A stretch of DNA of 64,000 nucleotides from Sphingomonas sp. Y57 (GTDB lineage: Bacteria; Pseudomonadota; Alphaproteobacteria; Sphingomonadales; Sphingomonadaceae): NCBI RefSeq assembly GCF_001015195.1, contig NZ_LDES01000055.1:62001-126000 (forward strand), written 5' to 3'. The translations under genes were made by a program, and so were the position numbers. Below the pieces are notes generated by a model. That model worked only from the letters and a program-made list of their open reading frames with translations. It was not told where the DNA came from and ran no database searches. This document shows positions 34,543 through 46,045 of the stretch, one piece after another. The number at the start of each line of letters is the position of its first letter. Within the stretch, counting starts at the first letter, position 1.

Positions 34543-35535
34543 ATGGCGGGAAAAGCGGTGGCCAATCGACCCGAGATAGGTCTCGTGGTTTATCCGGGAT
34601 GCCAGCTTGCGATGATCCATGGCATGACCGACCTGCTCGAGATTGCGGGACGGTTGGCCAGCAATCACGGCAGAGAGCCGATTCGGGTTAGCCATTGGCA
34701 GCTTCAAGATGCGGGAGGATTCGCCCGTTGTCATGACACCCATCCCGGCGAACCGGGTAGTCCGGCCTATCTGCTTGTGCCCGGCAGCCTGAGCGGCGTG
34801 ATGGATGCAAGGGAAGCGGCGCCTTATGCCCGGTTCCTGCTCGATCGTCATGCACAGGGAGCGACCCTGGGGTCGAACTGCGGCGGAGCTTTTGTCCTGG
34901 CGGCGACCGGGCTGTTGTCCGGCAGACCGGCGACGACCCACTGGATGTTCGCGAACGCCTTCCGCGAACGTTTTCCCGACGTGCTGCTCGATCCTGACAA
35001 GATCGTGATCGAGGACGGTGATATAATTACCGCCGGTGGCTTGATGGCGTGGACCGATCTGGGCCTGAAACTGGTCGATCGGCTCTTCGGACCGACTGTG
35101 GTGGTGGAGACGGGACGCTTTCTGCTGGTCGACCCGGCGGGCCGGGAGCAACGCCATTACAGTAGCTTCTCGCCGCGCATGACGCACGGCGACGAACCGA
35201 TCCTAAAGGTCCAGCACTGGTTGCAGGCGAAAGGCGCGCGGGCCGTCAGCGTGGTCGACATGGCGGCACGGGCGGGAATGGAGGAGCGGACTTTCCTGCG
35301 CCGATTCAAGGCCGCGACCGGGTTGAAGCCCACGGAATATTCGCAACATTTGCGGATGGGCAGGGCACGCGAACTGCTGGAATACACCAGACGGCCCGTC
35401 GAACAGATTGCGTGGACAGTCGGCTATGAGGACGCCGCCGCCTTCCGCAAGCTTTTCCATCGCATCATCGGCCTATCGCCGGGCGATTATCGCCAGCGCT
35501 TTGGGATCGGGCGCGGTGAGGTGGCCGCCGCCTGA
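34543..35535 (+). CDS. GlxA family transcriptional regulator (DJ-1/PfpI + AraC)
   Basis: 330 residues: N-terminal DJ-1/PfpI-like ligand domain (EIGLVVYPGCQLAMIHGMTDLLEIAG, with LGSNCGGAFVLAATGLLSG at the nucleophile-elbow position) and C-terminal AraC-type double helix-turn-helix (VVDMAARAGMEERTFLRRF and EQIAWTVGYEDAAAFRKLF). The ATG 34543 has AAGGA 7 nt upstream; an in-frame TTG at 34495 is less likely. Probably activates the divergent hydrolase-SDR pair. Confidence 0.9.
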   Translation: MAGKAVANRPEIGLVVYPGCQLAMIHGMTDLLEIAGRLASNHGREPIRVSHWQLQDAGGFARCHDTHPGEPGSPAYLLVPGSLSGVMDAREAAPYARFLLDRHAQGATLGSNCGGAFVLAATGLLSGRPATTHWMFANAFRERFPDVLLDPDKIVIEDGDIITAGGLMAWTDLGLKLVDRLFGPTVVVETGRFLLVDPAGREQRHYSSFSPRMTHGDEPILKVQHWLQAKGARAVSVVDMAARAGMEERTFLRRFKAATGLKPTEYSQHLRMGRARELLEYTRRPVEQIAWTVGYEDAAAFRKLFHRIIGLSPGDYRQRFGIGRGEVAAA

Positions 35536-35542
35536 AAGTGGT

Positions 35543-36478
35543 TCAATGCCCCTTGCCGCGCAGTTTGCCGAGCAGATGGATGAAGGGAACGATCGCTGCG
35601 CCGACTGCAAGACCCGCGATTCCTGACCCCAGCGCGGTGACGAGCCAGCCGACGATGCCGCCGGCCGCGGGCACGGCCTGGGCAGCCCCTTCGCTGAGAT
35701 GGTGGAGGAGATCGGCGGGGCCGTGAACGCCCAGCACCTCTAGCCCGTGGATCAGGATGCCGCCACCGACCCAGATCATTGCGGCGGTGCCGATGACCGA
35801 CAGCCATCGCATCACCACCGGCATGCCCTTGACGAGTGCGCAGCCGAGCGTGCGCGTCGCCGGCTTGCGGGCGAGGTGCAGGCCGATATCGTCCATCTTC
35901 ACGATCAATCCAACGACGCCGTAAACGCCGACGGTGATCGCGATGCCAACCGCGGCGAGCACGATCGCCTGCATCATAATCGTCTGGCTGGACACCTCGG
36001 CCAGCGCGATCGCCATGATCTCGGCCGACAGGATCAGGTCGGTGCGGATCGCGCCCGCCACCTGCTCCTTCTCCAGCGTGGCAGGGTCGGTGGCGGCGAC
36101 ATATTCCTCGACCGGAGGATGGCCGCCGATCGCCTCGATCACCTTTTCAGCCCCCTCGAAGCAGAGGAAGGCGCCGCCGAGCATCAGCAGTGGCGTCACC
36201 GCCCAGGGCGCGAAGGCGCTGAGCAGCAGCGCCGCTGGAAGCAGGATGAGCAGCTTGTTGCGGAGCGATCCGACCGCGATGCGGGCGATGATGGGTAGTT
36301 CGCGATCGGGCGTCAGCCCGGTGACATAGCGTGGTGTGACCGCCGCATCGTCGACCACGACGCCGACCGCCTTGGTGCCCGCCTTGCCCGCCGCCGCGCC
36401 GACATCGTCGAGCGAGGCCGCGGCGAGCTTGGTGAGCCCTGCGATGTCGTCCAACAATGCGACCAGTCCCGATGCCAT
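35543..36478 (-). CDS. DUF808 (YedI) family membrane protein
   Basis: 311 residues with about six helices; ASGLVALLDDIAGLTKLAAAS and LDDVGAAAGKAGTKAVGVVVDD at the N-terminus are diagnostic for DUF808/YedI. Function unknown. AAGGAAGA lies before ATG 36478; a longer open frame upstream overlaps the divergent channel gene. Its stop is 7 bp from the end of the regulator gene. Confidence 0.9.
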   Translation of the reverse strand: MASGLVALLDDIAGLTKLAAASLDDVGAAAGKAGTKAVGVVVDDAAVTPRYVTGLTPDRELPIIARIAVGSLRNKLLILLPAALLLSAFAPWAVTPLLMLGGAFLCFEGAEKVIEAIGGHPPVEEYVAATDPATLEKEQVAGAIRTDLILSAEIMAIALAEVSSQTIMMQAIVLAAVGIAITVGVYGVVGLIVKMDDIGLHLARKPATRTLGCALVKGMPVVMRWLSVIGTAAMIWVGGGILIHGLEVLGVHGPADLLHHLSEGAAQAVPAAGGIVGWLVTALGSGIAGLAVGAAIVPFIHLLGKLRGKGH

Positions 36479-36582
36479 CGATCTTCCTTCCCGACCATGC
36501 TTGGTGCATCCCTGTAGAGAGAGCAGTGAACGGATCAAAGGCGATCTGTCTCCGTTGCAGTCGTCAGGACGAAAGGAACTCC

Positions 36583-37641
36583 GTGCTCCGCCCCAGACCA
36601 CGTCGTGACCAGAGACTGCTTCTCCATCGCAAGAGCGGATCGCCGGTGTGGCTGTCGCTGCTGTGGCGGATAGGTCTCGCCCTGGCGCTGATCGCGATCG
36701 CGCTGGTGGGGCACTGGATCGACCGGGGCGGGCTTCGGGATAATATCGACGGCGCGATCAGCTTCGTCGATGTTCTCTATTTCACGATGATCACGGTCAC
36801 TACGGTCGGCTATGGCGACATCGTGCCAGTGACCGAGCGGGCGCGGCTGTTCGATACTTTCGTCGTGACTCCTGTCCGGCTGTTCGTCTGGCTGATATTT
36901 CTGGGGACAGCCTATGAATTCCTGCTCAAGCATGTCTGGGAGAAATGGCGCATGAGCGTGATCCAGCGAAAGCTGCGTGGCCATGTCGTAATTGCCGGCT
37001 ATGGCACGACCGGATCAGAGGCGGCGAATGAGCTCGTCCGCCGTGGCCTGAAGCCCGACGAGATTGTCGTCATCGACCCACGTCAGGATAATCTGCGCGC
37101 TGCCGAGGCGAGCGGCGCCAATGTGATCGACGGCGACGCGACCCGGAACACGGTTCTGGAAGCGGTGCGTATCGCGGAGGCAAAGGCGATCATCGTCGCT
37201 GCGGGGCGCGACGACACATCGATCCTGATCGTCCTCACGGCTCGGCGGTTGGCGCCCGACGTGCCGATCAGCGTGATCATCCGATCCGAGGACAACGAGT
37301 CGCTGGCGCGGCAGGCGGGGGCCGACACAGTGATCAACCCGGCGAGCTTCGCCGGCCTGCTGCTGGCCGGATCGACCCATGGGCCGCACATCGCCGATTA
37401 TATGGCCGACCTGGCCAATGCCGATGGGCGGGTAACGCTCCGCGAGCGGATCGTAGCGGCGGGGGAGGTGGGCAGGCCGCTGTCCGCGATCACGACTGGC
37501 CTCGGCCTGCGGATCTATCGCGACGGTGCGCCTCACGGTTTCTGGGAGCCGGCTGCCGGCCGACTGGAGTCCGGCGACCAGATCGTCGAGATCGTGCCGA
37601 AGGGCGAAGGCGGGGTTCCGTCGCCTGGACCTGTCCGGTAG
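36583..37641 (+). CDS. Potassium channel with RCK (TrkA-N) domain
   Basis: 352 residues: two membrane helices (about 24-43 and 88-108) flank the pore with selectivity filter TVTTVGYGD (71-79); then a Rossmann RCK domain starting HVVIAGYGTTGSEAA and a C-terminal TrkA-C-like region. Resembles MthK/Kch-type channels, probably ligand- or NAD-gated. Start GTG 36583 is chosen because AAAGGA precedes it and the upstream codons lack character; it is divergent from the DUF808 gene. Confidence 0.9.
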   Translation: MLRPRPRRDQRLLLHRKSGSPVWLSLLWRIGLALALIAIALVGHWIDRGGLRDNIDGAISFVDVLYFTMITVTTVGYGDIVPVTERARLFDTFVVTPVRLFVWLIFLGTAYEFLLKHVWEKWRMSVIQRKLRGHVVIAGYGTTGSEAANELVRRGLKPDEIVVIDPRQDNLRAAEASGANVIDGDATRNTVLEAVRIAEAKAIIVAAGRDDTSILIVLTARRLAPDVPISVIIRSEDNESLARQAGADTVINPASFAGLLLAGSTHGPHIADYMADLANADGRVTLRERIVAAGEVGRPLSAITTGLGLRIYRDGAPHGFWEPAAGRLESGDQIVEIVPKGEGGVPSPGPVR

Positions 37642-37650
37642 GGTGATCCG

Positions 37651-37872
37651 ATGCTGTTTTCCGGTAAGCCCGCGATCCTGCTGTACGATACGCCGCAATT
37701 CTCCGTCGTTCAGCGGGGCGACCATGTGCTGTGCGCGGTGACGGGGGAGCGGATTCCTCTCAAGGAGCTTCGCTATTGGAGCGTCGACCATCAGGAAGCC
37801 TATCGCGGGCCCGCCGAGGCCCACGCCGCCCATGCGGCTGGCGGCGCAGCCGGGCTCAACCGGCGAGGCTGA
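37651..37872 (+). CDS. DUF2093 family protein
   Basis: 73 residues. VQRGDHVLCAVTGERIPLKELRYWSVDHQEAY is the body of DUF2093, a small alphaproteobacterial family that looks like a one-cysteine zinc-ribbon remnant. Nine bp after the channel gene. Its last 17 bp overlap the end of the convergent FAD gene. Function unknown. Confidence 0.8.
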   Translation: MLFSGKPAILLYDTPQFSVVQRGDHVLCAVTGERIPLKELRYWSVDHQEAYRGPAEAHAAHAAGGAAGLNRRG

Positions 37873-39454
37873 GCGCCACCGCCTCCGCCGCCTTGATGCC
37901 GTCGACGGCGGCCGACAGGATGCCCCCTGCATAGCCCGCACCCTCGCCCGCAGGAAACAGGCCGGCGACGTTGAGGCTCTGGAAATCCTTGCCACGGGTA
38001 ATGCGGATGGGTGACGAGGTGCGCGTTTCGACCCCGGTCATGACGGCGTCGGGGTCGTCGTAGCGGGCGATCTGGCGGCCGAACACGGGCAGCGCCTCCC
38101 GCAGCGCGTCGATCGCGAAGTCAGGCAGGCAGAATGACAGGTCGGTCAGGTGGACGCCGGGCTTGTAGGAAGGCGTCACCGCGCCGAGCGCGGTCGACGG
38201 GCGGCGGGAGAGGAAGTCGCCGACGAGCTGACCGGGCGCTTCGTAGCTCGATCCGCCGGCGACGAAGGCGCGCTCCTCCCAATGGCGTTGCAGGGCGATA
38301 CCGGCGAGAGGGTGGCCGGGATAGTCGCGTTCGGGATCGATGCCGACGACGAGCCCGGAATTGGCGTTGAACTCCTTGCGTGAATATTGGCTCATGCCGT
38401 TGGTGACGACGCGACCTTCCTCGGACGTAGCGGCGACGACGCGACCGCCGGGGCACATGCAGAAACTGTAGACCGATCGCCCGTTCTCGCAGTGGTGCGA
38501 GATCGCATAGGCCGCCGCGCCCAGGTCCGGATGGCCGGCGCACTGGCCGAAGCGGGCCCGATCGATCCAGCTCTGGGGATGCTCGATACGGACGCCGATC
38601 GAGAAGGGTTTGGCCTCGATATGGACGCCGCGATCATGGAGGGCGTAGAAGGTGTCGCGAGAGCTGTGGCCGACGGCGAGCACGACATGGCTCGTCTCCA
38701 GATAGCCGCCGTCGTGGAGGTGGAGGCCACGCAGCCGGCCGTCGCGGATGTCGAAGTCGACGACGCGTTGCTCGAAGCGATATTCGCCGCCCAACGCCTC
38801 GATCGATGCGCGCATGTTCTCGACCATCGAGACGAGCCTGAAGGTGCCGATGTGCGGATGGGCCTCGGTCAATATCTCCTGAGGCGCGCCAGCCCTTACG
38901 AATTCCGTCAACACCTTGCGGCCGAGGAAGCGAGGATCCTTGATCTGGCTGTAGAGCTTGCCGTCGGAGAAGGTGCCCGCGCCGCCCTCGCCGAACTGGA
39001 CGTTCGATTCGGGGTTGAGGATATTCCGGCGCCACAGGCCCCAGGTGTCCTTCGTCCGCTCGCGCACCACTTTGCCGCGTTCGAGGATGATCGGGCGGAA
39101 GCCCATCTGTGCAAGGATCAACCCCGCGAACAGCCCGCACGGACCCGCGCCTATCACCACCGGGCGGGGTGCCCCAGCCGGCGCCGTCGCGACGAAGCGA
39201 TAGCTGGTATCGGGCGTCGGGCGGACATGGTTGTCCCCGGCGAAGCGGGCCAGGACCGCGGCTTCGTCGGCAAGCGTCACATCGACCGAATAGACCATCA
39301 GGATCGCCGACTTGCGGCGTGCGTCGTTGGCGCGGCGGGCGACCTCCCAGCTCAGCAGATCGGCGGGGGCGATCCCCAGCCGCGCGACGATGGCGGTGGG
39401 AAGCGCCTCGGCCGGATGGTCGAGCGGCAGCTTAATTTCGGAAATGCGGAGCAT
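37856..39454 (-). CDS. Uncharacterised FAD-dependent oxidoreductase (COG2509 type)
   Basis: 532-residue flavoprotein. A short N-terminal domain (LRISEIKLPLDHPAEAL) precedes the FAD-binding GAGPCGLFAGLILA and NVQFGEGGAGTFSDGKL, and the C-terminus has LFPAGEGAGYAGGILSAAVDG. The family is conserved but without an assigned reaction. A CMCPGG motif mid-protein is typical. Monocistronic by appearance, with a large hairpin upstream. Confidence 0.88.
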   Translation of the reverse strand: MLRISEIKLPLDHPAEALPTAIVARLGIAPADLLSWEVARRANDARRKSAILMVYSVDVTLADEAAVLARFAGDNHVRPTPDTSYRFVATAPAGAPRPVVIGAGPCGLFAGLILAQMGFRPIILERGKVVRERTKDTWGLWRRNILNPESNVQFGEGGAGTFSDGKLYSQIKDPRFLGRKVLTEFVRAGAPQEILTEAHPHIGTFRLVSMVENMRASIEALGGEYRFEQRVVDFDIRDGRLRGLHLHDGGYLETSHVVLAVGHSSRDTFYALHDRGVHIEAKPFSIGVRIEHPQSWIDRARFGQCAGHPDLGAAAYAISHHCENGRSVYSFCMCPGGRVVAATSEEGRVVTNGMSQYSRKEFNANSGLVVGIDPERDYPGHPLAGIALQRHWEERAFVAGGSSYEAPGQLVGDFLSRRPSTALGAVTPSYKPGVHLTDLSFCLPDFAIDALREALPVFGRQIARYDDPDAVMTGVETRTSSPIRITRGKDFQSLNVAGLFPAGEGAGYAGGILSAAVDGIKAAEAVALSLAG

Positions 39455-39490
39455 GGCGCGGCTTTACGGGGCGGCGGCCGGCATCGCAAC

Positions 39491-39543
39491 GGTGCCGGAG
39501 TCTATTTCGAAATGCGCGGAAGAGCGCATTTCGAAGCGGCACC
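39491..39543. repeat. Large compound palindrome
   Basis: Inner perfect arms TTCGAAATGCGC (39506-39517) and GCGCATTTCGAA (39524-39535) with a 6-nt loop; outer arms GGTGCCG (39491-39497) and CGGCACC (39537-39543). It lies between the microprotein stop and the FAD gene, so it could end the upstream transcript; no T-run. Style suggests a dispersed repeat. Confidence 0.55.
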
Positions 39544-39587
39544 GGCCCTCCCGGCATGCGCCAGCAGGCGCACTACCAAACGGATTC

Positions 39588-39689
39588 TTAGAGCACATCC
39601 CAGAACATGAAGTAGAGCATCGCGAACCAGGCCAGCAGCCCGACCACGCCGCGGATCCAACCAAGGTTACGACGAAACCAGTCAGCCAT
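39588..39689 (-). CDS. 33-residue single-pass membrane microprotein
   Basis: Starts MADWFRRNLGWIRG, then one hydrophobic helix (VVGLLAWFAMLYFMFW) and ends DVL. The ATG lies inside the last codons of the transpeptidase-like gene (8-bp overlap), with GGAGGATCG just upstream as ribosome site, so it is translationally coupled. The positive-inside arrangement suggests the N-terminus in the cytoplasm. Too short for standard gene callers; function unknown. Confidence 0.6.
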   Translation of the reverse strand: MADWFRRNLGWIRGVVGLLAWFAMLYFMFWDVL

Positions 39690-40290
39690 CGATCCTCCCG
39701 GCATAGAGAAGGCGCCCTTTGCCGAGGCGGGCGAGAACGGCTGCGGTATCCGCTTTCCCTAAGGCGAAGCAACCGTCGCTGCGGCCGAGTCGGCCCTGCT
39801 TCGCTACCATGTCGGGTTCCGCGTACCAGGCGGAATGGATCACGATAGCGCGCTCCTCCGCATGGGCGTTGGTGGGATCGAGGCCGATCAGGCGGCGTGA
39901 AGGCCCATGGATGCCCTCATAGGCATCTCCGGTGAGATAGGCACCTTCGGACGTGGCGGCGGAGCCGACGACATCGGAGAAGAGCTGGAGCCTGCCGCTA
40001 TGATCGGGATCGGATCCCTTGCCATGTGCGACGAGCAGCGCGGTCGTCGTGCCGCGCAGGATATCGACGAGGAAGAAGCGCGGGGCCGAGGAAGGGAGGC
40101 CGAAATCGGCGATGGCGATAACATCGCGCGACCAGATGTGGCGGTGGTGACGGAACAGTGCGGCAAGGGCGCGCTCGACCAGACGCGGATCGACCATCGG
40201 CGCAGCGGTGGCGAGGCCGGCCGGGCGGGCAAAAGAAGAGGCTGCCGGGATGGCGAGAGCCGTCGCGATCAGCGCCCGCCGTGTCAGCAT
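39682..40290 (-). CDS. Murein L,D-transpeptidase catalytic-domain family protein
   Basis: 202-residue exported protein (leader MLTRRALIATALAIPAASSFA). The catalytic segment reads IHSAWYAEP...GRLGRSDGCFAL, the HxxxH-SxGC pattern of the YkuD_2 type, with Cys in DGCFAL as nucleophile. It would cross-link or modify peptidoglycan. The CYTH/CHAD gene ends 10 bp upstream; the microprotein gene starts in its end. Confidence 0.82.
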   Translation of the reverse strand: MLTRRALIATALAIPAASSFARPAGLATAAPMVDPRLVERALAALFRHHRHIWSRDVIAIADFGLPSSAPRFFLVDILRGTTTALLVAHGKGSDPDHSGRLQLFSDVVGSAATSEGAYLTGDAYEGIHGPSRRLIGLDPTNAHAEERAIVIHSAWYAEPDMVAKQGRLGRSDGCFALGKADTAAVLARLGKGRLLYAGRIDG

Positions 40291-40300
40291 GAAAGGGGCA

Positions 40301-41773
40301 TCAGTCGCGCCAGAACCGCTTGGTTTCGATGAGGGCTTCGAAACAATCCTCGGCATCGTCGAGCAGGCGCTTGCGTTCCTTCCTGCCTGGCATGGATGGG
40401 GGGACCTCCACGCCCAGTTCGGTAAACAGCCGGGGCGCGGTGGCGATGTCGTTGAGCTGCCCGAGCTTGTCCTGCAGCGCCTCCAGCCGGTCAAGGAAAC
40501 GTTCCATTCGTCGCCGTGTTTTCCGCCCGGAATAGAGAGACAGGAAGAATTCCGCTGCATAGCGCAGTTTCTTGGCATCCTTTCGGACCTCATGCCGGTG
40601 CTCATCATCGGCGTCGGCGAGGCCCTTGCCAGCGCGCTTGATCCGCTTGCGCAGCCGATCGAGCCGGTCGCCGGCGAAGGCTCGGACATGGCGGTCGCGC
40701 AGCTCGGGATCCGCAGGGCCGGTCCGCCATCGGCCCAGCGCCAGCCATTCGGCCAGCTCTATCGGCAGCAGCCGGACGCGGCCGCTGTCGAGCAGGTTGC
40801 GGAGATGGCCGAAGCGGTTCTCCCGGACGGCGAACAGCGCTGCACGCGCCGATTCTTCCAGGCGCGGTACAAGGACGTCGATGTCGCGGATCGCTCCCAG
40901 TTCGGCGGCCAGCCAACGCAGCTCGGATACGAAGGCCTCGGCGCGGTCGTCTCCATCGAGCAACGGCTCGAACAGCCAGAAGGCAGTCCTCAGACGGCGC
41001 AGCGCGACCCGGGCCTGGTGCAGTTGCTCGACACCGCCCGACAGCAGCAACAGGTCCTCGTTACGACGATATTGGCGCAGACACGAGGCGACGATGACGG
41101 CGAACGCGTCGCCGGCCGCCATGGTGCGGTCGAGCGTCAGCGGCTCTGCCTTGACGGCGGCGGTAAACGCACTGTCGGCCAGGGCATAGCCGCGTTCGGA
41201 TTTCGTCGAAACGCCGAGTCGCAGCGGCACCAGTTCACCTAGTGTGCGGGCAAGATCGAACAGCGCCTGCGGGGCCCCTCCTTTCAATTCGAGTTCGAGC
41301 TCGCACAGTGTGGTGCCGCGCGTTCCCGCGCGCACCTCGCCGAGGTCGATCGCATAATCGACGCGGCTGCCGTCCGGGTGATCGACAGGGCCTTGGGTGC
41401 GGTCGACAGCTGTCGTGAAAACCGGTCGAAGCCTGGATAGCAAAGCGGTATCGAACAGCTGAACAAGTGGCCCGGATTTCTCGTCCACAATGGGCTCGTC
41501 ACCCGGCACGGGGCGTTCCCATTCCCCGCGTACGAACAGACCGGCGGCCTCGCGGGACGCCGCCTTGACCGTCTGGATGCGCTCCCCGCCCTCGCTGCGG
41601 ATACGAAGAGCGTAGCCGGCCTTGTCGAGATGGAAGCCCGGCGTATCGAAATATGTCGCATTCAGCCTGCGGGTAGCCGCGGGTTCGGGGCCGAAGAGCG
41701 GGCAAGCCACGAGGCGGTCCCGGTCGGCGGGATCAAAGTCGAGCTTGAGCTCAATTTCGACGGGTTCGTCCAT
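40301..41773 (-). CDS. CYTH and CHAD domain protein (polyphosphate-associated)
   Basis: 490 residues: N-terminal CYTH domain with the triphosphate-binding EIELKL (6-11) and later ELELELKGG, and C-terminal CHAD domain with HQARVALRRLRTAF and HEVRKDAKKLRYAAEFF, paired histidine-basic helices that bind polyphosphate. Acts as inorganic triphosphatase or polyphosphate granule protein. Followed by the transpeptidase-like gene in the same direction. Confidence 0.92.
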   Translation of the reverse strand: MDEPVEIELKLDFDPADRDRLVACPLFGPEPAATRRLNATYFDTPGFHLDKAGYALRIRSEGGERIQTVKAASREAAGLFVRGEWERPVPGDEPIVDEKSGPLVQLFDTALLSRLRPVFTTAVDRTQGPVDHPDGSRVDYAIDLGEVRAGTRGTTLCELELELKGGAPQALFDLARTLGELVPLRLGVSTKSERGYALADSAFTAAVKAEPLTLDRTMAAGDAFAVIVASCLRQYRRNEDLLLLSGGVEQLHQARVALRRLRTAFWLFEPLLDGDDRAEAFVSELRWLAAELGAIRDIDVLVPRLEESARAALFAVRENRFGHLRNLLDSGRVRLLPIELAEWLALGRWRTGPADPELRDRHVRAFAGDRLDRLRKRIKRAGKGLADADDEHRHEVRKDAKKLRYAAEFFLSLYSGRKTRRRMERFLDRLEALQDKLGQLNDIATAPRLFTELGVEVPPSMPGRKERKRLLDDAEDCFEALIETKRFWRD

Positions 41774-41839
41774 ATCTCTCCCGATCGCTCATGCTCTCAT
41801 ATAAGGGCGGCAAGTCAAAGCCATGACGCGTTTTCGGCT

Positions 41840-43099
41840 TCAGTCGAACGGCCGGTCGATCGATGCAGGCGGGCGAGTGAACCAGCGCGGGCCGCCGGAT
41901 GTCATATAGAAGCAATCCTCGATCCGTACCCCGAAGGCGCCAGGTATGTAGATGCCGGGTTCATTCGAGAAACACATGCCCGGCGCCAGCGGAGTGGGCT
42001 CGCCATGGACGAGGTTAACCGGCTCGTGGCCGTCCATGCCGATGCCGTGGCCGGTGCGGTGCGGCGTGCCTGGCAGCTTGTAGCCGGGGCCATAGCCGAG
42101 CGAGGCGTAATAGGCGCGGACCGCATCGTCGACTTTGCCGGCGGGGGTGCCGACCCGCGCGGTCTCCATAGCGATATCCTGACCACGCCGCACCTGCTCG
42201 AACAGCAGGCGCTGCTTCGCGTCGGCGGGGCGTCCGAACACCATCGTCCGCGAGATATCGGATTGATAGCCGAGCACGGTGACGCCGGCGTCGAATAGGA
42301 TCACCTCGCCATCCGCGACGCGTCGCGGGATGTGCGAGCCGTGCGGATAGGCGCTGGATTCGCCGATCAGGATCAGGCCGCCGTCGGTTTCGCCACCCAA
42401 CGCGCGGCTGGCGGCGATCAGCATCGCCTGGATGTCTTGCTGGCTCATGTCGCGTTCGATGCGCGGCGCGACGTGGCGGAAGGCTGCGATCTGGATGTCG
42501 GCGGCAAGCTGCATCAGCGCCAGTTCGGCGGGCGACTTGATTATCCGGCAGCCGCGTACCACGGACGCGCCCGAGACGATCTGCGCATCGGGCAGGGCCT
42601 GCCGCAGCCCGTCGATGGCGAAGAAGCGGACGGTCTCCTCGATCGCGATCGTGCTCTTGTCGAGCTTGCGGCGCTGGAGGAAATCGCTGATCAGAGCGAT
42701 CGGGTTCTCGTCCTCCTGCCAGACATGGACGTCGCCAGGCACGGCGAGGCTTTCGCGGATCGAGGGCTCCTCAAAGCCGGGCGTGACGATCAGCACGTCA
42801 CCCTCCGCCGGGATGATGGCCGCGGTCAACCGCTCACTGCGCCACCAATCGATGCCGGTGAAGTAGAGCAGTGACGACCCCGCCTCGACAAGCAGTGCGC
42901 CGATGTCCTGCGCACGCATCAGTTCCTGCGCCCGAGCGATGCGCCCGAGCCGTTCTTCGGTGGAGATCGGTTTGGCGCCGCCCGTCATGGGCGCCAGCCC
43001 GGCTGCGCTGCCGGCCGCCCAGCCCGGCAGCGCAGCCATTATGGCGAGGCCGGCTAGCCCGCCTCCGATCAGTAGTTGTCGTCGGCTGGCGCGCATCAT
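41840..43099 (-). CDS. Exported M24 family (Xaa-Pro) aminopeptidase
   Basis: 419 residues with a twin-arginine-like leader (MMRASRRQLLIGGGLAGLAIM). Creatinase/prolidase-like N-domain, then the pita-bread fold with the five metal ligands visible: Asp270, Asp281, His351, Glu380 and Glu394. Removes N-terminal residues before proline, or related. It is divergent from proline iminopeptidase 22 bp away, a functional pairing in proline-peptide breakdown. Confidence 0.9.
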   Translation of the reverse strand: MMRASRRQLLIGGGLAGLAIMAALPGWAAGSAAGLAPMTGGAKPISTEERLGRIARAQELMRAQDIGALLVEAGSSLLYFTGIDWWRSERLTAAIIPAEGDVLIVTPGFEEPSIRESLAVPGDVHVWQEDENPIALISDFLQRRKLDKSTIAIEETVRFFAIDGLRQALPDAQIVSGASVVRGCRIIKSPAELALMQLAADIQIAAFRHVAPRIERDMSQQDIQAMLIAASRALGGETDGGLILIGESSAYPHGSHIPRRVADGEVILFDAGVTVLGYQSDISRTMVFGRPADAKQRLLFEQVRRGQDIAMETARVGTPAGKVDDAVRAYYASLGYGPGYKLPGTPHRTGHGIGMDGHEPVNLVHGEPTPLAPGMCFSNEPGIYIPGAFGVRIEDCFYMTSGGPRWFTRPPASIDRPFD

Positions 43100-43112
43100 G
43101 CGACTCCGCTAG

Positions 43113-45505
<2,393 letters not shown>

Positions 45506-45523
45506 GGTAGCTGGACGGGGCCG

Positions 45524-45886
45524 TCAGGCGGCGGGCGCGGATGCGACGATCGGGGTCTGCGCGGACAGGACGCGGCGGCCTTCCTTCAGCAGGATCTCAT
45601 ATTTGGCTGTGGGCAGGCCGGAGTCGAAGGCGAGGCCGAAACGGTTGCCCCTGACCCAGGCTGTGCGTGCCAGAAGCTCCACACCGCGGCAGACGACCCA
45701 GACGATCTCGCCGTCCTGGGGCGGATCGCCGGCATGAGCGAGCGCGCCGTGGCGAGACAGGTCAAGGAGGTGGATGGGGCAGGGCTGCCCTGATATGAGC
45801 ATCTTCGCTGTCAGAAAGACGCGGCTACGTTCGCTTCGGCGCAGGTCGGGCCGTCTTTTAAGGCCCAGGGCAGACGCTATCGACAT
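45524..45886 (-). CDS. PilZ-domain protein
   Basis: 120 residues, single PilZ domain: RRSERSR (RxxxR-like c-di-GMP motif) and DLSRHGA in place of the consensus (D/N)xSxxG. Whether it binds c-di-GMP is likely but not certain. ATG 45886 is preferred to the upstream TTG. An IR GGCTTAG/CTAAGCC (45960-45993) lies upstream. Confidence 0.8.
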   Translation of the reverse strand: MSIASALGLKRRPDLRRSERSRVFLTAKMLISGQPCPIHLLDLSRHGALAHAGDPPQDGEIVWVVCRGVELLARTAWVRGNRFGLAFDSGLPTAKYEILLKEGRRVLSAQTPIVASAPAA

Positions 45887-46045
45887 GGTACGCAATCCTC
45901 ACGCGCCTACCGAAAGGCCCGGCAGGCATGATCCGGATTAAATGCCGACGGCATATGAAGGCTTAGGGGAATTGGTGAACGCGACGCTAAGCCTGATCGT
46001 AAGACGTTCCGGCCTCATCCGATGGTCGAATAGGACGGCGGCCGA

